Positions 1 through 8,850 of a DNA stretch of 64,000 nt are shown piece after piece. The translations under genes and the position numbers were made by a program. The stretch covers positions 124,001-188,000 of the forward strand of contig DATLZZ010000007.1 of NCBI GenBank assembly GCA_035573715.1, given 5' to 3'. This DNA is from JACPRL01 sp035573715. Lineage in GTDB: Bacteria; Acidobacteriota; Terriglobia; Acidiferrales; 2-02-FULL-67-57. The notes beneath the pieces are model-generated. The model did no database searches, was not told the DNA's origin, and saw only the letters and a list, made by a program, of their open reading frames with translations. How positions within the stretch are numbered: the first letter of the stretch is position 1; each line of letters opens with the position of its first letter.

Positions 1-2782
1 AAAGCAGCCGCGTGACTTTTTCATACTGAACGTTGTACTCCGACTGCCGCTGCTCCATCCCGCGCACCACCTCGTCGGGCGCCTTGCGGCGGAACTCTTC
101 GTCGGCCAGCCGCGCCCGCATGGCGCCGAGGTCTTTCTCCAGCTTCTCTTTCTCCTTCCGTAGGCGCTTGATTTCCGCCGCCAGGTCGGACTGCGAGTAG
201 GGGATGCGGGCATCGAAGCGGGGCGTGTGGCGCAGCACGCCGCCCTCGGCCGCCAGCGGGCCGGCGCTCAGGTCAAGCTGCGAGAGGTTGGCCAGCCGCA
301 GAATCGCCTGGCGGCGTGCGCGGAACAGCTCCAGGACGACCGGTTCGGTTGAGCTCAGCTCGCCCGGGATGTGCTTGCGCGGGTCAATCTTCATCCCGGC
401 GCGAATCTCCCGCAGCGCGGTGATGGCCTCCTGCACCAGCTCCATTTCTTTCTCGATGGCGTCGTTGAACCCCGCCGGGTCGCCCTGCGGAAACGGTTGC
501 AGCGCCAGCGAGTGCTCGGCGTCGAACTGGCGCCGCCACAGCTCTTCGGTCAAGAACGGCATGAAGGGATGCAGCAGCCGCAACGCCCACTCGAAGTGCG
601 TGAACAGCGCCTGCCAGGCGGCCCGCTGCTCCTCGGCGTCGGCGGCGGCCTTGGCGTCCGAGGGCGGCGCGATGACCGGCTTGATCCACTCCAGGTACCA
701 ATCGCAGAACTCGTGCCAGAAAAAGTGATAGAGCTCGTGCGCCGCTTCGTGGAAGCGGAAGTCTTCCAGCGCCTGGCTGACCAGGCGGCTGAGCCGGTGC
801 AGCCGCGACGACAGCCAGGCGTCCACCCAGGCCGGCGCCGTAAGCCCTCGGGCGTCCGGCGGCCCCTGCGCCAGCAGCGCGGTGACGAAGTCGGCGGAGA
901 GCGCCCCGCTCTGCTCCGCCCGCTGCCGGTTGAGCGCGATGAAGCGCGCCGCGTTCCAGATTTTGTTGGCGAAGGCGCGGTAGCTGCGCAACCGGTCGGG
1001 GCTGAGCGCGATGTCGGTGCCGGGCGCCGCCATAATGGCGAGCGTGAACCGGGTGGCGTCCGTCCCATACTCCTCGATCAGCTCCAGCGGGTCCACCACG
1101 TTCCCGCGCGTCTTCGACATCTTCTGGCCTTCCGGGTCGCGCACCAGCGCGTGGATGTAAAGGGTGCGGAACGGAATTCGCTCTTCCGCCCGCTCGCGCG
1201 GCATGAACTTCAGCCCGCTCATAATCATCCGCGCGTCCCAGAAAAACAGGATGTCGAAGCCGTTGATCATCAGCGTGGTGGGGTAGAACTCGCGCAGGTC
1301 GGCGGTGTCGTCGGGCCAGCCGAAAGTCGAGAACGGCCACAGCGCCGAGCTGAACCAGGTGTCGAGCACGTCGGGGTCCTGCGTCAGCGCCGCGCTGCCG
1401 CACTTCTCGCATTTTTCGGGCGGGCTGGCCGCCTGCGGCCGGCCCTCGACCACCTCGACGCGCGAATCCTTCGCCGGCGTCAGCCCTCCGCAGGCGCAGT
1501 GCCACACCGGAATCCGGTGGCCCCACCAGAGCTGCCGCGAGATGCACCAGTCGTAGATGCGCTCCATCCAGTCGAGGTAGATGCGCCCGTACTGCTCGGG
1601 CACCACCTTGATGAGTCCCTCGCGCACCGCGCGAATCGCCGGCGCCGCCAGGCTGTTCGCCGGGTCGTTCATCTTGCAGAACCACTGCACCGAAATGCGC
1701 GGCTCCACCGGCGTCTTGCAGCGGTCGCACAGCCCGACCCCGTGGCGGTAGGGCTCGGTTTTTTGCAGCAGCCCCTGCGCCTTGAGGTCGTCGACGATGC
1801 GCAGCCGCGCCTCGTAGCGGTCGAGCCCTTTGTAGCCGCCCGCCTGCTCGTTCATCCGCCCCTGCTCATCCAGCACGGTGATTTCGGCCAGACCGTGGCG
1901 GCGGCCGATTTCGAAATCGTCGGCGTCGTGCGCCGGCGTCACTTTGATGGCGCCGGTGCCGAAGTCGCGGTCGACAAACTCATCCGCCAGGATAGGGATG
2001 TCGCGGTTCACCAGCGGCAGCCGCACCACCCGCCCCACCAGCATCCGGTAGCGGTCGTCTTCGGGGTGGACTGCGACGGCGGTGTCGCCCAGCATCGTCT
2101 CCGGCCGCGTGGTGGCGACCACCACGTGCTCGGGCGCCCCCGCCAGCGGATACTTGATGAAGTAGAGCTTGTCCTCGCGCTCGCGGTGCACCACTTCCAG
2201 GTCGCTCAGCGCCGTCTGGCAGCGCGGGCACCAGTGGACGATGTAACGCCCGCGGTAGATGAGTCCTTCGCGGTAGAGCCGGAGAAAAGCTTCCAGCACG
2301 GCGCGGTAGCGCGGCGCGTCCATGGTGAAACACTCCCGGCTCCAGTCCACCGAGGCGCCCAGCCGCACCATCTGCTCCTTGATGCGGTCGCCGCTTTCCG
2401 CTTTCCATTTCCAGACGCGCCGCTCGAATTCTTCGCGGCCAATCTGCTGGCGGGTGAGACCTTCCTGAGCGAGCTGCCGCTCGACCACCACCTGGGTGGC
2501 GATGCCGGCGTGGTCGGTCCCCGGCAGCCACAGCACCCGGTAACCCTGCATCCGCCGCCACCGCATCAGGATGTCAATCTGGGTGTGCTCCAGCATATGA
2601 CCCATGTGGAGTGAGCCGGTGACGTTGGGCGGCGGGATGCAGAGCGAGTAGGTGCCCTTGTCCGGCGGCCGCTGCTGGGCGGCCACTTCGGGAGTGAACA
2701 ACCGCTCGCGCACCCAGGCCCGGGCCCAGTGGCGCTCGATGGCGCTTGGGTCGTAGGCCTTCGGAATCTCGTGCTCAGTCAT
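1..2782 (-). CDS. valS: Valyl-tRNA synthetase, C-terminal tip beyond the left edge
   Basis: Class I aminoacyl-tRNA synthetase that charges tRNA-Val in the cytoplasm. The minus-strand frame is open from ATG at 2782 to base 1, about 927 codons, against a usual 880-950. Visible marks are HMGH (HIGH signature) at about residues 59-62, the KMSK-type signature KMSKTRGN, paired CxxC motifs of a zinc insertion (CDRC; later CEKC), and a C-terminal coiled coil of alternating Lys/Glu/Leu typical of ValRS, which ends at the window edge. Only a few residues and the stop should be missing. The start was chosen because it opens with MTEHEIPKAYDPS, matching family N-termini, and lies about 20 nt after a TATACT box. 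Other frames over this region are shadows, including a long antisense one. Confidence 0.97.
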   Translation of the reverse strand, partial: MTEHEIPKAYDPSAIERHWARAWVRERLFTPEVAAQQRPPDKGTYSLCIPPPNVTGSLHMGHMLEHTQIDILMRWRRMQGYRVLWLPGTDHAGIATQVVVERQLAQEGLTRQQIGREEFERRVWKWKAESGDRIKEQMVRLGASVDWSRECFTMDAPRYRAVLEAFLRLYREGLIYRGRYIVHWCPRCQTALSDLEVVHREREDKLYFIKYPLAGAPEHVVVATTRPETMLGDTAVAVHPEDDRYRMLVGRVVRLPLVNRDIPILADEFVDRDFGTGAIKVTPAHDADDFEIGRRHGLAEITVLDEQGRMNEQAGGYKGLDRYEARLRIVDDLKAQGLLQKTEPYRHGVGLCDRCKTPVEPRISVQWFCKMNDPANSLAAPAIRAVREGLIKVVPEQYGRIYLDWMERIYDWCISRQLWWGHRIPVWHCACGGLTPAKDSRVEVVEGRPQAASPPEKCEKCGSAALTQDPDVLDTWFSSALWPFSTFGWPDDTADLREFYPTTLMINGFDILFFWDARMIMSGLKFMPRERAEERIPFRTLYIHALVRDPEGQKMSKTRGNVVDPLELIEEYGTDATRFTLAIMAAPGTDIALSPDRLRSYRAFANKIWNAARFIALNRQRAEQSGALSADFVTALLAQGPPDARGLTAPAWVDAWLSSRLHRLSRLVSQALEDFRFHEAAHELYHFFWHEFCDWYLEWIKPVIAPPSDAKAAADAEEQRAAWQALFTHFEWALRLLHPFMPFLTEELWRRQFDAEHSLALQPFPQGDPAGFNDAIEKEMELVQEAITALREIRAGMKIDPRKHIPGELSSTEPVVLELFRARRQAILRLANLSQLDLSAGPLAAEGGVLRHTPRFDARIPYSQSDLAAEIKRLRKEKEKLEKDLGAMRARLADEEFRRKAPDEVVRGMEQRQSEYNVQYEKVTRLL

Positions 2783-2808
2783 CTCTCGGTCCCGACGCGG
2801 AATGTCTC

Positions 2809-2814
2809 AGTATA
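2809..2814 (-). promoter_or_regulatory. Probable -10 box of valS
   Basis: TATACT on the minus strand, placed so that transcription would begin about 20 nt before the valS ATG. No good -35 hexamer is seen 16-18 nt upstream, so this is a partial promoter call. The sequence shows no T-box-like leader: the leader would be too short. Confidence 0.4.
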
Positions 2815-2913
2815 CGGCAAGCCCGCGGCGATTTGGAAAGTGCGGCCCAAGTGTGCGAGACTAGCGCCAGCTTGAGTTGAGCAAGGGGGTCGCTTGAGGC
2901 ACCAGACTAACCC

Positions 2914-3705
2914 ATGGACATAACCAGTGGGCTTGCCGAGGTCAACGGGACGAAGCTCTACTACGAAGCCGCGGGCCGCGGGCCGGCAGTCCTTTTCCTC
3001 AATGCCGGCGGCTTGGACTGCCGGATGTGGGACGATCAATTCGCCGCCTTTGCCGAGCGCTACCGCGTCATCCGCTACGACTATCGCGGCTGGGGCCGCT
3101 CGGAAGCAGCGCGGCAGAAGTTTTCACACGTGGAAGACCTGCGTGCTCTGCTGGACTTCCTGAAGGTGGATGTCGCCGTGCTCGTCGGCGCCACCCACGG
3201 CGGCGGGCTGGCGATTGACTTTACGCTCGCGCACCCGCGCCGCGTGCGGGCGCTCGTGCTGGCCTCGCCTTGGCTGAGCGGCTTCCAGTGGTCGGATTCG
3301 ATGGAAAAACGGTTGGCCGCGTTGCTCGGCGCCAAGAGCGCCGGCGTGGAGAAGTTCGTGCAAGGACTCCTCGACGACCCGCACTTCGTTCCCGCGCCGG
3401 AAAATCCCGCAGCCCGCGAGAAAGTCCGCCAGATTCTGACTGAAAACTTTCCGCGCTTTCTAGCCGAAGACCTGGCTCAGCCGCCCGAAAAGCCGGCGTT
3501 TGGGCGGCTGGCCTCCATCGGCGTGCCAACGTTGATTTGCCTGGGCGGGCGTGACCACCCCGACCTGCTGGCGGTGGGAGAGACGCTGGAGAGCGACATT
3601 CCCGGCGCCAAGACGGTGGTCTTCTTCGGCGCCGGCCACCTGGTCAACCTGGAGAACTCCGACCGCTTCAACAAAACCGTGCTGGAGTTTCTCGCCGAAC
3701 GGTAG
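2914..3705 (+). CDS. Alpha/beta-fold hydrolase with Thr at the nucleophile position
   Basis: A 263-residue cytosolic alpha/beta hydrolase of normal family length. The oxyanion-region motif is NAGGLDCRMW, the YDYRGWGRS strand is present, and the candidate acid and base are D214 (GGRDHPD) and H242 (GAGHLVNLE). The nucleophile elbow, normally G-x-S-x-G-G, reads VGATHGGG, so Thr94 stands where Ser (or Asp/Cys) is expected. The fold assignment is firm, while activity and substrate are unknown. The downstream membrane protein begins 19 nt after its stop, so the two are probably co-transcribed. The start ATG at 2914 fits the usual short N-terminus. Confidence 0.88.
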   Translation: MDITSGLAEVNGTKLYYEAAGRGPAVLFLNAGGLDCRMWDDQFAAFAERYRVIRYDYRGWGRSEAARQKFSHVEDLRALLDFLKVDVAVLVGATHGGGLAIDFTLAHPRRVRALVLASPWLSGFQWSDSMEKRLAALLGAKSAGVEKFVQGLLDDPHFVPAPENPAAREKVRQILTENFPRFLAEDLAQPPEKPAFGRLASIGVPTLICLGGRDHPDLLAVGETLESDIPGAKTVVFFGAGHLVNLENSDRFNKTVLEFLAER

Positions 3706-3724
3706 CTATTTGCTGGAGGCGGAG

Positions 3725-4387
3725 ATGTTCATCGGCCACTACGGGGTCGCGTTCGCCGTCAAGAGCGTCGAGAAGCGGATTCCTCTTTGGCTTCTATTCC
3801 TCGCCGTCCAGTTCGTGGATCTGCTCTGGGGCGTACTCGTCTTGCTCGGCGTAGAGAAGGCTCGCATCACACAGGAGTTCCGGGGCTCGCTGCCGCTCGA
3901 TTTGTATTACATGCCGTACACGCACAGCCTTCCCGCAGTCCTTGTTTGGTCGCTGGCTGCCTACTTGGCCTACCGGCTCGTCGCCTCAAAAACTGATTCT
4001 CCGTCCCACCGGGTCTCCCTGCTGGTTGCTCTGGCGGTGCTTTCGCACTGGATTCTTGACTTGGTGGTGCACCGACCGGACATGCCGCTTTACGACGACG
4101 CTTACAAGCTGGGCTTGGCGCTGTGGAACTATCCGCTCCCGGCGCTCGCGCTCGAAATTGGCATTTATTTTGGCGGCCTGTGGCTTTACCTGCGTACTAC
4201 GTCGGCGGTGACGTTCATGGGGAAACACGGATTGGCGCTTCTTGGGCTGGGGATTCTGGCCATCCAGGTAGTTGTCTTCTGGTGGCCGGTTCTGCCCAGC
4301 GCCACAATTGCGGCGGCGGTTTTCCTCGCGGGCTATCTGCAACTCGCCGCAACTGCGACTTGGCTGGAGAAGAAGAGAAGTGGCTAG
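3725..4387 (+). CDS. Multi-pass membrane protein, YdjM/DUF457 metal-dependent hydrolase-like
   Basis: A 220-residue integral membrane protein starting MFIGHYGVAFAVK, with about five or six hydrophobic segments. Scattered conserved-looking polar residues (GHYG near the start, FVDLLW, YTHSLP, SHWILDLVVHRPD) resemble the inner-membrane metal-dependent hydrolase family (YdjM/DUF457). The ATG at 3725 is preferred to upstream starts because those would overlap the hydrolase gene and place charged sequence before the first membrane helix; a GGAGGCGGAG stretch precedes it. The stop codon TAG shares bases with the stop of the convergent regulator gene (4384-4387), so the two genes meet with no gap. 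Family assignment is by motif resemblance only. Confidence 0.75.
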   Translation: MFIGHYGVAFAVKSVEKRIPLWLLFLAVQFVDLLWGVLVLLGVEKARITQEFRGSLPLDLYYMPYTHSLPAVLVWSLAAYLAYRLVASKTDSPSHRVSLLVALAVLSHWILDLVVHRPDMPLYDDAYKLGLALWNYPLPALALEIGIYFGGLWLYLRTTSAVTFMGKHGLALLGLGILAIQVVVFWWPVLPSATIAAAVFLAGYLQLAATATWLEKKRSG

Positions 4388-6117
4388 GCGGCGGCGACAC
4401 CCACCCTGCGCGCGAGCTCCTGGAAGCGGGGGTCAGAGTGTAAGGAGTCGAAGCGCGAATCGGCTTTCACCAACGCCAGCCAGGTTGAGCGCTCCTCGCA
4501 AGCTTTTTGCAGCCAGGTGAAAGCCTTCTCATTCTCTCCGAGTCCGGCATAGATGACGGCGAAGTCATAGGCGGAGACGTAGCGCTGCTTGGCCATCTCC
4601 TCCAACTGCGCCAGCGTCTTCAGCGCCTCGGCGGATTGCCCGGCAACACCATAGCCATGGCCGAGCCCAGCGAGATAGCGTGGGCCGTTGCCGGAGAGAG
4701 GCACAGCCTTGCTCAGGGCTTCGAGGGCCTCTAGGTGCTGTCCCATTCTCCCAAGAGCCCATCCGAGCCAGAGGTAGAGCGGGGCGAAGTGTGGATCCAA
4801 CTCCAGCGTCCTGTGGACACGTTCGATGGCTTGGTCGTATTGCCGCGCCAGCAGATAGATCAAGGCCCCACTCGAATTCATCACCAGCGAAAGCGGGTCG
4901 AGCTCCAGGGTACGACGCACCTGCGCAAACGCTTCCTCCACACGCCCCTGGTAGGCCAGCAGATGCGAGTACCACTGGTGCGCGGTGGCGTAGCCGGGGT
5001 TCAGCTCGATGGCCCGCCGCAGTTCCCGCTCACCGGCCGCCCAGTCCCTGTCGTAGGTAAAGAGAACCCACCCCAGGGCCGCGTGGGCTTCGGGCAGGTT
5101 CCCGTCGATCTCCAGCGCCTTGCTGGCGGCTGCCCGAGCCTTGGGGGAAACTTCGTGGGGTGCGGCCACGCCCCAGAAACCCAGCATGTTGAAGCACTCG
5201 GCTACCCCGGCGTGGCTGAGGGCGTAGCTGGGGTCTTTCTCCAGCGCATGCTCGAAGAGCTGGAGGCCTTTCTTCATACCTTCTTCGGTCCGCTTGTTCC
5301 AGTGGAGGCGCCCGCGCAGGTAGGCCTCGTAGGCCTCCGGGTTCACCAGTCGGCCGCTGGCCAGACGCGCCTGCTCCTGCGGCGTCAGCTTGACCTTAAT
5401 CTCTTCCGCAATCGCTCGGGCTACTTCCGCCTGCAGCAGCAGAATGTCGGTCAGGTCACGCTCATAGTGGCTGGCCCACAGGTGGCGGTCCGTGGGCGCG
5501 TGAATGAGCTGGGCGGTGATGCGCACGCGCCCGCCCGAGCGCGTTACCGTGCCTTCCACCACCGCGTCCACCTTGAGCTTGCGTGCGATTTCCGCCAGCG
5601 GCTCGCGGGTGCCTTTGTACTGCATAGCTGACGTGCGAGAGATAACGCGCAGTGTGCCGATTTGCGCCAGGCGCGTAATCAGCGCGTCGGTCATGCCGTC
5701 GACGAAGTAGTCCTGAGCCGGGTCGCCGGTCAGGTTCTCCAGCGGCAGCACGGCAATGGACTCGACCCGGAGCGGCAGCGGCGACTCCCTCACCGTTTCG
5801 ACCGCCGCCACGAAGCGGTAGCCGTGGCGGGGCAGTGTTTCGATGAAGCGCGGCTCGTCGGCGGAATCCCCCAGCGCGTCGCGCAGCCGCTTGACGGCAC
5901 TGTTGAGCCCGGCCTCGAAGTCGACGAAGGTGTCTTCCGTCCAGAGCTTCTGCCGCAGTTCCTCGCGGGTCACCACTTCCCCGGGGTTTTCCAGCAGCAG
6001 AGCCAAAACTTGGAAGGATTGGTCGCCAAGTTTGACTTTCAGGCCGTTGCGCCGCAACTCCCCCGAGCGCAAGTTGGCCTCGAAGTCGCCAAAGCGAACC
6101 CGTGAAGAAACATCCAT
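4384..6117 (-). CDS. Winged-helix regulator with TolB-like and TPR domains (CadC/ToxR-type DNA-binding head)
   Basis: A 577-residue protein. Residues about 5-105 form an OmpR/CadC-type winged helix (VVTREELRQKLW, NSAVKRLRDALGD, ETLPRHGYRFVA). Residues about 120-270 match the TolB N-terminal/FlgO-like domain (AVLPLENLTGD, YFVDGMTDALITRLAQ, AVVEGTVTRSGGRVRITAQL). The remainder is a series of TPRs. No membrane helix is seen between head and repeats, so it is probably cytosolic. This architecture is very common in Acidobacteriota. Start ATG 6117 is chosen because AGAGGGG lies about 6 nt upstream; a longer reading frame extends to 6180 without such a site. Target genes are unknown. Confidence 0.9.
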   Translation of the reverse strand: MDVSSRVRFGDFEANLRSGELRRNGLKVKLGDQSFQVLALLLENPGEVVTREELRQKLWTEDTFVDFEAGLNSAVKRLRDALGDSADEPRFIETLPRHGYRFVAAVETVRESPLPLRVESIAVLPLENLTGDPAQDYFVDGMTDALITRLAQIGTLRVISRTSAMQYKGTREPLAEIARKLKVDAVVEGTVTRSGGRVRITAQLIHAPTDRHLWASHYERDLTDILLLQAEVARAIAEEIKVKLTPQEQARLASGRLVNPEAYEAYLRGRLHWNKRTEEGMKKGLQLFEHALEKDPSYALSHAGVAECFNMLGFWGVAAPHEVSPKARAAASKALEIDGNLPEAHAALGWVLFTYDRDWAAGERELRRAIELNPGYATAHQWYSHLLAYQGRVEEAFAQVRRTLELDPLSLVMNSSGALIYLLARQYDQAIERVHRTLELDPHFAPLYLWLGWALGRMGQHLEALEALSKAVPLSGNGPRYLAGLGHGYGVAGQSAEALKTLAQLEEMAKQRYVSAYDFAVIYAGLGENEKAFTWLQKACEERSTWLALVKADSRFDSLHSDPRFQELARRVGVAAA

Positions 6118-6301
6118 GAGAGTCCCCTCTTGGCGCAACTGTACTCCAGAAGCTGGGGAATAGCCAGCCCTCGGCTCCAACTCCTTTTCTCGCCAGCAGT
6201 TAGCCGGTTAGACGAATTCCAGCCAGACGTCAGCCGCCGTCTATTGAACCCCGGTCTTTCTTGCGCGAGAGTCGCCACACTTCACGATGGGGAGGTGGGG
6301 A

Positions 6302-7252
6302 ATGAAAGCCAAAACATTGAAACGTCTTGCAGCCGCGAGTTCCTTGTTCGGTCTGCTCGCGGCCTTTCTGTTTGCCTCGGCAGCCGGAGCGCAGCAGTTC
6401 TCCGACTGGTCGGCCCCAGTCAACCTCGGGCCAGTGGTCAACTCAGTTTTCGACGACCAGCACATGGCGATTTCAAAGGACGGCTTGAGCCTCTATTTCT
6501 CGTCCAATCGTCCTGGCGGCTGTGGGGGCTTGGACCTTTGGGTGACCCAGCGGGCGAGCGCGGGTGATCCCTGGGGGCTGCCGCAAAATCTAGGCTGCAC
6601 GGTCAACAGCAGTGGGAGCGACTTTGCCCCCAATCTCTCGCCCGACGCGCACTACATGTACTTCACGAGCAGACGGCCTGGGAGTTGCGGTATCGGCGAC
6701 CTCGATATCTATGTATCTCGGCGGCACAATAAGAAAGAGGATTTCGGCTGGCGGTCTGCGGAGAACCTAGGTTGTGTAGTCAACACAACATTCAGAGAGT
6801 CAGGGCCAACCTACTTCGAGGACGACACGACCGGGGTCATTACCCTGTTCTTTACTTGCGCTGACCGCCCGGAAAATCACGGAGCGGATATCTGCGCCAG
6901 CACCCAAAGCGACGGCACGTTCGGACCCGGCGTGGTCGTGCCCGATCTGAGCGGTCCTTTCAATGAAACACGGGTGGCCATCCGTCGCGACGGCTTGGAG
7001 ATATTCTTCCCCTCCAACCGCCCGGGGACCTTCGGAAACCTTGACCTGTGGACATCCACGCGGGCGGCAACGTCAGACCCGTGGCCGCTGCCGGTGAACA
7101 TGGGGTCGCTGATCAACAGCAGCACCGAAGACGAAGCCCCGTCGCTTTCTTTCGATGGCACGGAACTCTACTTCTTTTCGGCGCGGCCGGGCGGTTTCGG
7201 GGGGCGAGACCTCTACGTTATGACGCGCAGCAAGCTCACCGGCCCACAGTAA
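6302..7252 (+). CDS. Secreted PD40/WD40-like beta-propeller protein
   Basis: A 316-residue exported protein with a signal peptide (hydrophobic core, cleavage around ASAAGAQQ). The mature part repeats a TolB/PD40 propeller signature several times: phrases such as LSLYFSSNRPGG, HYMYFTSRRPGS, LEIFFPSNRPG and TELYFFSARPGG, each followed by GxxDLxV/IxxR. That gives about four or five blades. Such proteins in this phylum are usually periplasmic or surface carbohydrate/peptide-binding proteins of unknown ligand. GGGAGG lies directly before ATG 6302, so the ATG at 6287 is less likely. It converges on the receiver gene across a bidirectional terminator. Confidence 0.85.
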   Translation: MKAKTLKRLAAASSLFGLLAAFLFASAAGAQQFSDWSAPVNLGPVVNSVFDDQHMAISKDGLSLYFSSNRPGGCGGLDLWVTQRASAGDPWGLPQNLGCTVNSSGSDFAPNLSPDAHYMYFTSRRPGSCGIGDLDIYVSRRHNKKEDFGWRSAENLGCVVNTTFRESGPTYFEDDTTGVITLFFTCADRPENHGADICASTQSDGTFGPGVVVPDLSGPFNETRVAIRRDGLEIFFPSNRPGTFGNLDLWTSTRAATSDPWPLPVNMGSLINSSTEDEAPSLSFDGTELYFFSARPGGFGGRDLYVMTRSKLTGPQ

Positions 7253-7275
7253 CGAGACGTCAGTTGTTCGGCGGG

Positions 7276-7303
7276 AAAGGCCGCCTGCGAGACGGCGGCC
7301 TTT
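7276..7303. terminator. Bidirectional hairpin terminator
   Basis: A perfect 10-bp stem (AAAGGCCGCC / GGCGGCCTTT) with an 8-nt loop lies between two convergent genes. A/T runs on both sides of the stem could serve both strands. Its right arm overlaps the stop codon of the receiver gene. Confidence 0.7.
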
Positions 7304-8639
7304 ACTGGCGGAGGTGGTCGCGGAGGAGGGATTCGGCCAGCGGGCGGACGACTTCGCGGCCGATTTGATCCATCACCTGCGGCGTCAGGCGCTCCAGCAC
7401 CCGGTTGACGATTTCATCCACCAGCGCCGGATCGAGCTCGGGGCCCGGCGTGGGAAACTCTTCCACCGCGGCCGGCGCTGCGGCCGCCACTTCTTCTTCC
7501 GGCGTGGGCGGCGTCACCGGCTGCGAATCCAGCGCCGCCTGCATCGCCGCCGCGAACTCGTCCGGGGCGTAGGGCGCGGGGGCGGGCGCAGGCAAAGGCG
7601 GCGCGGCGACTTCCTCAACCACCGCAGGCGCTTCTTCCACCGCCGCGGCCGGCGTACCGTCGTCCGAAGTCCACTGGCTGACAAACCCGCCCACCACCGG
7701 CACCGGTGGCGCGCCCGGCTGCGGGCCGGTCATTTCCCACGCTTCGGCGAGCACCGGCTTTTCCACTTCGCGCGGTTTTTCTTCGACCAGCGCGTCGTAA
7801 CTGGTTGCCATCACCGTGGGCGTTTCGGCCACGGGCCCGACGGAGACAATCTCGGCGGGCGCCGGCTCTTCGTAGGCTGGAGGTGCTTCAAAGGCGGCGG
7901 CAGCCGGGGCAGCCTCGACGCGCTCGTCAGCGATGCGCCGCTGGAGCTCATCGGCGCTGGTCAGCATCGTGGCCTGGCTCAAGTCGACGACCTCTTCAGC
8001 AGGAGCGGCTTCGGTCACGCCGGGAGAGAGCAAGGGCGAGACCGGAGGCGGGGGCTCGGCTGCCGGCGGCGTCTCTTCCAGCATCTCGGTGAACCCGATA
8101 GGCGCCTGCTCGGCGGCGAACTCCACTGCGGCCGGGCGGGTAGAGTACATCTCCGGCTCGGGCTCGGGCGACACCGGAGCGGCCGCCGCCGCCTCGGCCT
8201 CGGCGGGCACCGCGGCGGCGAACTCATCAATGGGCGCAGCCGCGGGTGCGGGTCGCGCCGCCAGCACTTTGTCGAGGTGCTGCTTGATGGTGGAGAGAAT
8301 GCCGCCCGGGTCGTCGGAGATGGGCTTCTCAATCTTGCCGTCGGCGCGCACCTGCTTGGCGCGCTTGTCGTCGTAGGGCTCCATCTTGCTGACCAGCAGG
8401 ATGACCCGCGTGTGGGGGAACTCCGGGCTGGACTTGACGAACTCGCACACCTCGTAGCCGTCCCGCACCGGCATGAAGATGTCGGCCAGCACCACGTCGG
8501 GCTGCACGGTGGGCAGCTTGCGCACCGCGTGCTCGCCGTTGGAGACCGCGACGACCTCGATGCCCGCGCCCTTCAGCAGTGCAGTCAGCTCTTTCTGAAT
8601 CTTCAGGCTGTCGTCGGCGATAAGTACTTTTCCCGGCAC
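7302..8639 (-). CDS. Response regulator receiver with long Ala/Pro-rich tail and helical C-terminus
   Basis: A 445-residue protein. Residues 1-120 are a CheY-like receiver: acidic pair D9-D10, phospho-acceptor D53 in LADIFMPVRDG and K105 in IEKP. Residues about 130-400 are low-complexity Ala/Pro/Glu-rich sequence, probably disordered. The last about 40 residues (PALVDEIVNRVLERLTPQ...VVRPLAESLLRD) are predicted amphipathic helices. There is no DNA-binding or enzymatic output domain. Similar receiver-plus-tail proteins act in localisation or motility (FrzS type), and the C-terminal helices distantly recall PopZ/DUF2497 ends; both comparisons are inference. The GTG start at 8639 has GGGGGAG just upstream and a strong promoter, while a longer frame to 8834 lacks both. 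Confidence 0.82.
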   Translation of the reverse strand: MPGKVLIADDSLKIQKELTALLKGAGIEVVAVSNGEHAVRKLPTVQPDVVLADIFMPVRDGYEVCEFVKSSPEFPHTRVILLVSKMEPYDDKRAKQVRADGKIEKPISDDPGGILSTIKQHLDKVLAARPAPAAAPIDEFAAAVPAEAEAAAAAPVSPEPEPEMYSTRPAAVEFAAEQAPIGFTEMLEETPPAAEPPPPVSPLLSPGVTEAAPAEEVVDLSQATMLTSADELQRRIADERVEAAPAAAAFEAPPAYEEPAPAEIVSVGPVAETPTVMATSYDALVEEKPREVEKPVLAEAWEMTGPQPGAPPVPVVGGFVSQWTSDDGTPAAAVEEAPAVVEEVAAPPLPAPAPAPYAPDEFAAAMQAALDSQPVTPPTPEEEVAAAAPAAVEEFPTPGPELDPALVDEIVNRVLERLTPQVMDQIGREVVRPLAESLLRDHLRQ

Positions 8640-8679
8640 GCACTCCCCCTGCAAACGGCACTTGCGCGCTGATTGACGG

Positions 8680-8708
8680 ATGCTAAACGCGCCCTGCGCG
8701 GGTGTCAA
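8680..8708 (-). promoter_or_regulatory. Sigma-70-type promoter of the receiver gene
   Basis: Minus-strand TTGACA (8703-8708), 17-nt spacer, TAGCAT (8680-8685). The predicted start is about 34 nt before the GTG codon at 8639, which supports that start. Confidence 0.65.
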
Positions 8709-8746
8709 TAGGAAGAGCCTCCCCCGTACTTCGGTACCGTTTGCCT

Positions 8747-8850
8747 GTGCCGTTCCAACCTGTTTCGCCAAGTGCTCGCGGTGGAACCTGACGGCATCCG
8801 GCTGGCGCACGATGCACCACGGCACTAAGGGCAAAAAATTGGAACGGCAC
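8747..8850. repeat. Short inverted repeat pair in an intergenic gap
   Basis: GTGCCGTTCCAA at 8747-8758 is repeated exactly, inverted, at 8839-8850 (TTGGAACGGCAC), giving a 104-bp unit. The right arm touches the stop codon of the phosphodiesterase gene. The span could be a miniature palindromic element or a long-range terminator for that gene. No coding potential is seen inside it. Confidence 0.45.

Noticed and set aside
371..2614. A 747-codon open frame on the plus strand opposite valS
   Set aside because: It is antisense to an intact synthetase with conserved motifs; high GC content leaves the opposite frame open. Its composition (Arg/His/Pro-rich) is that of a shadow.
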